A stretch of 64,000 nucleotides of DNA from Streptomyces gardneri (lineage in GTDB: Bacteria; Actinomycetota; Actinomycetes; Streptomycetales; Streptomycetaceae): contig NZ_BJMN01000026.1 of assembly GCF_006539185.1 (NCBI RefSeq), forward strand, positions 1 through 64,000, read 5' to 3'. Within the stretch, counting starts at the first letter, position 1. Each line of letters begins with the position of its first letter. Below are positions 58,116 through 64,000 of this stretch, piece after piece. The notes under the pieces were generated by a model. That model was given only the letters and a program-made list of their open reading frames with translations. It ran no database searches and had not been told where the DNA came from. The translations under genes and the position numbers were made by a program.

Positions 58116-59051
58116 ATGAGAAACGAGACCAGGGGAACCGTCGAACTCACCCTCGCCATGGTGCTCTCCGGCACGCTCGGCGTCTTCGTCGTCGAGTCCG
58201 GGGCGTCGCCCTTCGAGGTGGTGTTCTTCCGGTGCCTCTTCGGGGCCGCCGCGCTCGGGGCGTACAGCCTGGCCCGGGGGTTCTTCACCGGGCACGGGTT
58301 CACCGCGAAGAAGCTGGGGCTCGCCGCTCTCGGTGGCGTGTTCATCGTCTTCAACTGGGTGTTTCTCTTCGAGGCCTACGAGGCGACCTCGATCTCCCTC
58401 GCCACCGTCGTCTACCACACGCAGCCGTTCTTCCTCGTGCTGCTCGGGGCGGTCTTCGCGAAGGAGCGGATCCCGGGCGGGAAGCTGGGGTGGCTCGCCG
58501 TCGCCTTCGTCGGGCTCGTGCTCGTGTCCGGGGTGCGGCCCGGCGACACCGCGTCCCTGAAGGGGCTCGGCTTCGCGCTCGCCGCCGCCGTCCTCTACGC
58601 CCTCTCGGTCTTCGTCACCAAGCGGATCACCGGCATCCGGCCGCACCTCGTCGCGCTCGTCCAGGTCCTCGTCGGACTGCCGCTGCTGCTGCCCTTCGTC
58701 GACCTGTCCGCCACGGCGGGCCTCGGTGCCGGGTGGGCGTGGCTGGTCGGGCTCGGGCTGATCCACACCGGGCTGATGTACGTGCTCATGTACGCCGCCT
58801 ACGCCAAGCTGCCGACCGCCAAGATCGCCGTCCTCGCTTTCACCTACCCCGCCGTCGCCATGGGCGTCGACTGGGCGGTGTACGGGCACCACATCGGGCT
58901 CGTCCAGGCGCTCGGCGTCCCACTCATCGTGCTCGCCAGCCTCAGGGTCACGCTGGCCGGCTCTGCTCGGACACGAGGCGCCGCGCCTGCTCCACGAACA
59001 GCCGGACGTGCGCCGGAAGCCGCTTCCCCCGTCGCCACGCGAGCTGCGTGA
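58116..59051 (+). CDS. EamA/DMT-family transporter
   Basis: A 311-residue membrane protein with ten helices in two EamA repeats (LTLAMVLSGTLGVFVVESGASPFEVVFFRCLFG; LGFALAAAVLYALSVFVTKR). TAGCGT (58103-58108) is 7 nt before the ATG at 58116. The last 35 residues are Ala/Pro/Arg-rich and lie opposite the end of the LysR gene, with a 104-bp convergent overlap; the LysR protein is a likely regulator. The substrate is unknown. Confidence 0.85.
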   Translation: MRNETRGTVELTLAMVLSGTLGVFVVESGASPFEVVFFRCLFGAAALGAYSLARGFFTGHGFTAKKLGLAALGGVFIVFNWVFLFEAYEATSISLATVVYHTQPFFLVLLGAVFAKERIPGGKLGWLAVAFVGLVLVSGVRPGDTASLKGLGFALAAAVLYALSVFVTKRITGIRPHLVALVQVLVGLPLLLPFVDLSATAGLGAGWAWLVGLGLIHTGLMYVLMYAAYAKLPTAKIAVLAFTYPAVAMGVDWAVYGHHIGLVQALGVPLIVLASLRVTLAGSARTRGAAPAPRTAGRAPEAASPVATRAA

Positions 59052-59838
59052 AGAGCGTGAAGGGGGCTTCCCAGTCCAGGGCGACGAGGGTGCCCGAGGC
59101 CAGCTCCTCCGCGACCGCCACGCGGGGGAGCAGGGCCACGCCCAGGCCCGAGGTCACGCCCCGCTTCGTCGCCTCGATCGTGCCGAACTCCATGAAGGGC
59201 GGCGCCCACTCCCGCAGCTCCGCCTCGAAGAGGTCGCGGTACGGGCAGCCCGGTTCGGTGCCCACGAGGTGCGCCGCCGCCAGGTCCGCGCTCGTCAGCC
59301 CCGTACGCCCCGACAGGGGGTGGCCCGGGCCGGCGACCAGGACCAGCGGCTCGGGTGCGAGGACCTCCGTCTCCAGGCCCTCGTGCTCCGTGTCCGGCTC
59401 CATCAGGAAGCCCACGTCGTACGTGCCCTGGCGCAGCGCCTGCCGGGTCGCGTCGCCGAGCGTCGGGCGCAGGGTGAGCCGGACCTTCGGGTAGCGGTGG
59501 TGGAAGTACTCCAGGAGCGGCGGCAGCCGGTAGGAGGTGAGCGACTCCATCGTGCCGACGGCGATCGTCCCCTCGGGGTCCCCCGCGCTCGCGACGGCCG
59601 CCCGGGCCTCCTCGGCCAGCTCGGTCATCCGGCGGGCGTAGGGGAGGAGGCGTTCCCCGGCCTCGGTGAGGCGGATCCGGGAGCCCAGCCGCTCGAAGAG
59701 GTCGACTCCCAGGGAGGTCTCCAGGGAGCGGATCTGTCCGGTGACGCTGGACTGGGCGTAGCCGAGGTCGGCGGCCGCCCGGGTGAAGGAGAGGACGTCG
59801 GCGACCTTCTCGAAGGTGACGAGGAGCCTGAGCTCCAT
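58948..59838 (-). CDS. LysR-family transcriptional regulator
   Basis: A 296-residue LysR protein. The winged helix is ELRLLVTFEKVADVLSFTRAAADLGYAQSSVTGQIRSLETSLGVDLFERLGSRIRLTEAGERLLPYA at residues 2-68, and the effector domain follows (GTIAVGTMESLTSYRLPPLLEYFHHRYPKVRL). I use the ATG at 59838; an in-frame GTG sits one codon before. Its start overlaps the stop of the PLDc_N gene and its end overlaps the EamA gene. Confidence 0.88.
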   Translation of the reverse strand: MELRLLVTFEKVADVLSFTRAAADLGYAQSSVTGQIRSLETSLGVDLFERLGSRIRLTEAGERLLPYARRMTELAEEARAAVASAGDPEGTIAVGTMESLTSYRLPPLLEYFHHRYPKVRLTLRPTLGDATRQALRQGTYDVGFLMEPDTEHEGLETEVLAPEPLVLVAGPGHPLSGRTGLTSADLAAAHLVGTEPGCPYRDLFEAELREWAPPFMEFGTIEATKRGVTSGLGVALLPRVAVAEELASGTLVALDWEAPFTLFTQLAWRRGKRLPAHVRLFVEQARRLVSEQSRPA

Positions 59839-60203
59839 CACTTGTCGGTGTCCTCGCCGCTCTCGCGCTTCTTCAGCTCTTCCTCGCGGCGGCGGAGGTC
59901 CGCCTCCCAGTCCTTGAGGACGGCCTCGTCGTCCGGGCCGTCCTGCTGCTTCAGGGACTTCAGGAACTCGGGGTTGTCGTCGGGGGCCACCCAGCCGCCC
60001 GCGCGGCCCCGCGCCGAGGCCGGGCGCCGCGCCTTGCCCGCGAAGAACCAGACGATCGGCCCGACGATCCAGAACAGCAGGATGATGATGACCCAGACCA
60101 CCTTCGGCAGGTGCTTGGTCTCTTCCTCCGGGGTGTTCAGGCAGTCGATGAAGGCGTAGATCGTCAGCGCCAGCGGCAGGATGTACAACAGCGCCCTGAG
60201 CAT
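59838..60203 (-). CDS. PLDc N-terminal domain membrane protein
   Basis: A 121-residue protein with two helices of the PLD-nuclease N-terminal type (ALLYILPLALTIYAFIDCLN and PKVVWVIIILLFWIVGPIVWFFAG), then a hydrophilic tail with a predicted coiled coil (DWEADLRRREEELKKRES). Start ATG at 60203. It lies between mqnL, divergent, and the LysR gene, to which it is coupled. Confidence 0.8.
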   Translation of the reverse strand: MLRALLYILPLALTIYAFIDCLNTPEEETKHLPKVVWVIIILLFWIVGPIVWFFAGKARRPASARGRAGGWVAPDDNPEFLKSLKQQDGPDDEAVLKDWEADLRRREEELKKRESGEDTDK

Positions 60204-60293
60204 GTGGGACAGCCCCCTGGAAGCGGTGGCGGAGGCGCGTTTCGGCGGCCCCGGTGACAGGTCCAGGGTAGCCGGTGACCGATACTGGCCCTT

Positions 60294-61751
60294 ATGGCTT
60301 ACGACGATCTCCGCTCGCTGCTCAGGGCCCTGGAGCGTGAAGGCGACCTCAAGCGCATCAAGGCCGAAGTCGACCCGTACCTGGAGGTCGGGGAGATCGT
60401 CGACCGGGTGAACAAGGCAGGAGGCCCGGCGCTTCTCTTCGAGAACGTCAAGGGCTCCTCGATGCCGCTCGCCATGAACGTCTTCGGGACCGACCGCCGG
60501 CTGCTCAAGGCCCTCGGCCTGAAGTCGTACGGCGAGATCAGCGAGAAGATCGGCGGGCTGCTCAAGCCCGAGCTTCCGCAGGGGTTCATCGGCATCCGCG
60601 AGGCCTTCGGCAAGCTCGGCTCGATGGTCCACGTGCCGCCGAAGAAGGTGAAGTCCGACGCCGCCCCCGTGCAGGAGGTGGTGCTCACCGGGGACGACGT
60701 CGATCTCGATCTCCTTCCGGCGCTCTTCACCTGGCCCAAGGACGGCGGCTCCTTCTTCAACCTCGGGCTCACCCACACCAAGCACCCAGAGACCGGCGTG
60801 CGGAACCTCGGGCTCTACCGGCTCCAGCGCCACGACAAGCGCACCATCGGCATGCACTGGCAGATCCACAAGGACAGCCGCAACCACTACGCCGTCGCCG
60901 CCGCGAAGGGCGAGCGGCTGCCCGTCGCCATCGCCTTCGGCTGCCCGCCCGCCGTCACGTACGCCTCGACGGCTCCGCTGCCGGGTGACATCGACGAGTA
61001 CCTCTTCGCCGGCTTCGTCCAGGGCAAGCGCATCGAGATGGTCGACTGCAAGACCGTCCCGCTCCAGGTCCCGGCCAACGCCGAGGTCGTCGTCGAGGGC
61101 TGGCTGGAGCCCGGCGAGATGCTGCCCGAGGGGCCCTTCGGCGACCACACCGGGTTCTACACCCCGCAGGAACCGTTCCCTGCGCTGAAGATCGACTGCA
61201 TCACCATGCGGAAGCGTCCGCTGCTCCAGTCGATCGTCGTCGGCCGGCCGCCGACCGAGGACGGGCCGCTCGGCCGGGCCACGGAGCGGTTCTTCCTGCC
61301 CCTGCTCAAGATCATCGTGCCGGACATCGTCGACTACCACCTGCCGGAGTCGGGCGGCTTCCACAACTGCGCGATCGTCTCGATCGACAAGAAGTACCCG
61401 AAGCACGCGCAGAAGGTCATGCACGCCATCTGGGGCGCGCACATGATGTCGCTGACCAAGCTGATCATCGTGGTCGACAAGGACTGCGACGTGCACGATC
61501 TGCACGAGGTGTCCTGGCGGGCCCTCGGAAACACCGACTACGCGCGTGACCTGACCGTCGTCGAAGGACCCGTCGATCATCTCGACCACGCCTCCTACCA
61601 GCAGTTCTGGGGCGGCAAGGCCGGTATCGACGCCACCAAGAAGCTGCCCGAGGAGGGCTACACCCGGGACGGCGGCTGGCCGGACATGGTGGAGTCGGAC
61701 CCGGCGACGGCGGCCCTCGTGGACCGCCGCTGGAAGGAGTACGGGCTGTGA
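60294..61751 (+). CDS. mqnL: menaquinone biosynthesis decarboxylase (UbiD family)
   Basis: A 485-residue UbiD-fold decarboxylase. Family blocks are visible: GVRNLGLYRLQRHDKRTIGMHWQIHKDSRNHY near residue 165, YLFAGFVQGKRIEMVDCKT near 235, and the acidic prFMN-site region EGPFGDHTGFYTPQEPFP near 280. In streptomycetes this gene, next to mqnP, completes the futalosine menaquinone pathway by decarboxylating a naphthoate intermediate. It needs prenylated FMN. A GATACT (60281-60286) -10 lies 7 nt upstream of the ATG. Confidence 0.9.
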   Translation: MAYDDLRSLLRALEREGDLKRIKAEVDPYLEVGEIVDRVNKAGGPALLFENVKGSSMPLAMNVFGTDRRLLKALGLKSYGEISEKIGGLLKPELPQGFIGIREAFGKLGSMVHVPPKKVKSDAAPVQEVVLTGDDVDLDLLPALFTWPKDGGSFFNLGLTHTKHPETGVRNLGLYRLQRHDKRTIGMHWQIHKDSRNHYAVAAAKGERLPVAIAFGCPPAVTYASTAPLPGDIDEYLFAGFVQGKRIEMVDCKTVPLQVPANAEVVVEGWLEPGEMLPEGPFGDHTGFYTPQEPFPALKIDCITMRKRPLLQSIVVGRPPTEDGPLGRATERFFLPLLKIIVPDIVDYHLPESGGFHNCAIVSIDKKYPKHAQKVMHAIWGAHMMSLTKLIIVVDKDCDVHDLHEVSWRALGNTDYARDLTVVEGPVDHLDHASYQQFWGGKAGIDATKKLPEEGYTRDGGWPDMVESDPATAALVDRRWKEYGL

Positions 61752-62650
61752 CCACGGCCGCCGTACCGGGCGCTGATCCGGGGCGTACGAAGGCGTTCCT
61801 GCGCCTCGTGATGATCGAGCACTCGGTCTTCGCGCTGCCCTTCGCGTACACCGCCGCGCTCACCGCGATGTTCCAGCTCGACAAGGACATCCACTGGTGG
61901 ACGCTCTTCCTCGTCACCGTCTGCATGGTGGGCCTGCGGACCTTCGCCATGGCCTGCAACCGGATCATCGACCGCGAGATCGACGCCCGTAACCCGCGGA
62001 CCGCGGGGCGCGAGCTGGTGACCGGTGCGGTGTCCGTGCGGTCCGCGTGGACCGGGGCCGGGATCGCCGTCGTCGTCTTCCTCGGCGCGGCGGCCCTGCT
62101 CAACCCGCTCTGTCTGGCGCTCGCGCCGCTCGCCGTCATCCCGATGGTCGTCTACCCGTACGGCAAGCGGTTCACGAACTTCCCGCACGCCATCCTCGGG
62201 CTCGCCCAGGCCATAGGGCCGATCGGCGCCTGGCTCGCGGTCACCGGCGAGTGGTCCTGGGACGCGGTGATCCTCGGCCTCGCGGTCGGCGTCTGGATCG
62301 GCGGCTTCGACCTGATCTTCGCCTGCCAGGACGTCCAGGCGGACCGGGCCGGCGGCGTGATGTCGGTGCCCGCGCGGTTCGGCATCCCGGCCGCCCTGTG
62401 GGGGGCCCGCGCCTCGGCGGTCGTGACGACGGGGCTCCTCGTCTGGTACGCCCTGGTCACGGACGCGGGGCTCTTCTTCTGGACCGGTCTGGTGATCGTG
62501 GCGGCGGCCTTCTGCTACGAGCACTCGATCGTGAAGCCGACCGACCTGTCCCGGCTGAACCGGGCGTTCTTCACGGTCAACGGCTTCATCGGGATCGCGC
62601 TCTTCGTGTGCGCGCTGCTCGACCTGCTGGTCCGGGGGCTCACCCCGTAG
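61748..62650 (+). CDS. mqnP: menaquinone biosynthesis prenyltransferase MqnP
   Basis: A 300-residue UbiA-type membrane prenyltransferase with about eight helices. The two Asp motifs are in ACNRIIDREIDARNPRTAGREL near residue 70 and IFACQDVQADRAGGVMSV near 190. It attaches the isoprenoid chain to the naphthoate in the futalosine route. The GTG at 61748 overlaps the mqnL stop (GTGA). Its end overlaps the opposing TetR gene by 11 bp. Confidence 0.9.
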   Translation: MTTAAVPGADPGRTKAFLRLVMIEHSVFALPFAYTAALTAMFQLDKDIHWWTLFLVTVCMVGLRTFAMACNRIIDREIDARNPRTAGRELVTGAVSVRSAWTGAGIAVVVFLGAAALLNPLCLALAPLAVIPMVVYPYGKRFTNFPHAILGLAQAIGPIGAWLAVTGEWSWDAVILGLAVGVWIGGFDLIFACQDVQADRAGGVMSVPARFGIPAALWGARASAVVTTGLLVWYALVTDAGLFFWTGLVIVAAAFCYEHSIVKPTDLSRLNRAFFTVNGFIGIALFVCALLDLLVRGLTP

Positions 62651-63392
62651 CAGGGCCCGTCCCGGGGACGAAGCGGTCCAGGAGGGCGTCCAGGCCGGCG
62701 GCCAGGCCCTCCGGGGCGCCGGGCCGGGCGAGTGTCGGGGCGGCGGCGCGCAGGCAGGGGAGCTCGCGGGCCGGCATGCGGTGCAGGCCGAGACGGAACG
62801 CGGGCTCGGGCTCGTCGGGGTTGTCGACCATCGCCCGCAGGTCTCCGAGGACGTAGCCGAGGACCCAGCCCGTGACGGCCCGGAAGGCCATGACCGTGGC
62901 CTCCTCGTCCAGACCCGCCCGCTTCAGGAGCGCCAGGATCCGCTCGTGGTCCCTGAGGACGGCGAGCGGGCGGCGGGCCAGCGGGACCGCCAGCATGCGG
63001 GTGGCCAGGAGCGGGGCCACGTGGGGGTGGTCGAGGGCGACCCGGTAGGTCGCGGCGGCGATCCGATGGAGCTCGTCCCGCCAATCGGGTGCCTCGGCTG
63101 AGGCGGCCAGCTGTTCCTCCAGCTGCGTGTAGAGCGCCTCCACCAGACCGTCGAGCAGCGCGTCCTTACCCGCCGCGTACCGGTACAGCGCCATGGCCTC
63201 CACCCCGAGCTCCGCGCCGGTCCGGCGCATGCTCAGCGCGGACAGCCCCTCGCGGTCGACCAGCTCCAGGGCGGTGGCGAGCACGCGCTCGCGGCTCAGC
63301 CGGCCGTAGCGCCCGTGGTCACCGGCCCGCCGGCCCGGCGCGCGCCGCCCGGATGCGGGGGTTCCCGCCGCGGGGTCCTTCTTGATCGCCAT
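62640..63392 (-). CDS. TetR-family regulator with TetR_C-type domain
   Basis: A 250-residue repressor. The helix-turn-helix is RERVLATALELVDREGLSALSMRRTGAELGVEAMALYRYAAGKDALLDGLVEALY at about residues 35-88, and a long ligand-binding domain follows with TetR_C-type features (AVTGWVLGYVLGDLRAM). The Lys/Gly/Arg-rich N-terminus may not be needed. A perfect inverted repeat lies 44 bp upstream. Divergent from a glycosyltransferase. Confidence 0.87.
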   Translation of the reverse strand: MAIKKDPAAGTPASGRRAPGRRAGDHGRYGRLSRERVLATALELVDREGLSALSMRRTGAELGVEAMALYRYAAGKDALLDGLVEALYTQLEEQLAASAEAPDWRDELHRIAAATYRVALDHPHVAPLLATRMLAVPLARRPLAVLRDHERILALLKRAGLDEEATVMAFRAVTGWVLGYVLGDLRAMVDNPDEPEPAFRLGLHRMPARELPCLRAAAPTLARPGAPEGLAAGLDALLDRFVPGTGPATG

Positions 63393-63435
63393 GTGCCCGC
63401 CTTGACCGTGGGACAACCAGGGATAAAGTGTACAT

Positions 63436-63452
63436 ATACGTCGTAAACGTAT
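63436..63452. promoter_or_regulatory. TetR-type operator
   Basis: ATACGT and ACGTAT flank a 5-bp centre, a 17-bp inverted repeat in a low-GC stretch (63420-63460) between the divergent tetR-type and glycosyltransferase genes. Confidence 0.7.
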
Positions 63453-63563
63453 GGTGCATCGGCAGGGAGAACCCTCCGATTGCCACGTTCCGGCGGACGG
63501 CCTCCGCAGCACGCCAGCACGACAGCACCACGCGACCGTGCACCGATTCGATCCGGAGCCATC

Positions 63564-64000
63564 ATGACCACTCACCCGACCCTGCCGCGCAGCACAGACT
63601 CCCGGCCCGTCGACCACCCGCTCCGCCGCTCCACCGACCCGCCCCCGCACCCCATGCGGCGCGCCGAGGACAAGGCGCCGACCCGCCTCGCCGTGAGCCT
63701 GGTGATCCCGGCCCTGAACGAGGCGCGCAACATCCCCTGGGTCTTCGAACAGATCCCGGACTGCGTCGGCGAGGTCCTGCTGATCGACGGAGACTCCCAC
63801 GACGCCACCGTCCGCGTGGCGACCCGGATCCTGCCCACGGTCCGCAGCATCCCGCAGAGCGGCAAGGGCAAGGGGAACGCCCTGCGCACCGGATTCCTCG
63901 CGGCGCGCGGCGACTACGTGGTGATGATGGACGCGGACGGCAGCATGTCCCCCGCCGAGATCCCGCACTTCGTGCACTTCCTGGAGAACGGCTACGACTT
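63564..64000 (+). CDS. family 2 glycosyltransferase (partial, cut by the window end)
   Basis: The first 145 codons of a GT2 enzyme. After a Pro/Arg-rich N-terminus of about 45 residues comes LAVSLVIPALNEARNIPWVFEQI near residue 42, then GEVLLIDGDSHDAT, GKGKGNALRTGFLAARGDYVVMMDADGS with the Asp-x-Asp donor/metal motif. It resembles dolichyl-phosphate-mannose-type transferases that use lipid acceptors. GGAG is 5 nt before the ATG at 63564. Confidence 0.85.
   Translation, partial: MTTHPTLPRSTDSRPVDHPLRRSTDPPPHPMRRAEDKAPTRLAVSLVIPALNEARNIPWVFEQIPDCVGEVLLIDGDSHDATVRVATRILPTVRSIPQSGKGKGNALRTGFLAARGDYVVMMDADGSMSPAEIPHFVHFLENGYD

Noticed and set aside
59838..61589. A 583-codon minus-strand frame spanning mqnL
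   Set aside because: Only its last 121 residues are a real gene (PLDc_N); the rest is antisense to mqnL.
1..64000. tRNA, rRNA, insertion sequence or prophage genes
   Set aside because: I scanned for tRNA T-loop patterns, transposase motifs and phage structural genes and saw none that I could defend.

Overview
The window reads as chromosomal DNA of a Streptomyces species. It is very GC-rich, with strong third-codon GC bias, frequent GTG starts, ATGA/GTGA stop-start overlaps and many apparently leaderless promoters. It also carries a set of genes diagnostic of the genus: the developmental sigma factor BldN with its anti-sigma factor RsbN, a BdtA-like excisionase-fold protein, the redox sensor Rex heading the heme operon, a class I LysS, and the futalosine-type menaquinone enzymes MqnL and MqnP. 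I cannot name the species. No tRNA, rRNA, CRISPR array, insertion sequence or complete prophage was seen.

Left third (1-22.4 kb). A HAD phosphatase, an MFS transporter, AcuC and a phosphatase-like protein lead to bdtA and the ribosomal protein bS22 gene. An SDR and a lysophospholipid acyltransferase follow. On the opposite strand lie rsbN, bldN and a tail-anchored HAD-IB phosphatase. Rightward again come a glutaredoxin-like gene and rex-hemA-hemC-hemD, with a Rex operator over the rex promoter, then hemB. After a DUF4253/DUF1876 pair come divergent argS and lysS.

Middle (22.4-38.9 kb). This is a mixed region: a DUF2637 membrane protein, two DUF3558 lipoproteins, the RNA ligase RtcB, small secreted or enzymatic genes, and many one-gene regulators (MarR, AraC, MerR). 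Several have clear operator-like repeats next to them. An APC-family permease is split by a frameshift.

Right part (38.9-64 kb). hemL and a histidine phosphatase lead to a Tat lipoprotein with a deacetylase-like motif and the cytochrome c maturation cluster resA-ccdA-resB-ccsB. A P-loop ATPase/ligand-binding-protein pair, a group II globin and a nucleoside deaminase follow. Then comes a cluster of small accessory genes: a DUF6247/toxin-like pair, and a short GntR regulator with two small genes. Next is a TTA-containing secreted metzincin followed by two tandem membrane-anchored proteins with an apparent TIMP/NTR-like fold. The window ends with DUF1330, DUF6243, an NAD(P)H oxidoreductase, an EamA transporter, LysR, mqnL-mqnP, TetR and a truncated family 2 glycosyltransferase.

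Functionally, much of the window concerns respiration and its cofactors: heme (hemL, hemA, hemB, hemC, hemD), cytochrome c maturation, menaquinone and NADH/NAD+ sensing by Rex. A second theme is development (bdtA, bldN, rsbN and the bldA-type TTA codon in the metzincin). The most novel-looking unit is the metzincin plus tandem TIMP-like proteins at 54.8-56.4 kb.
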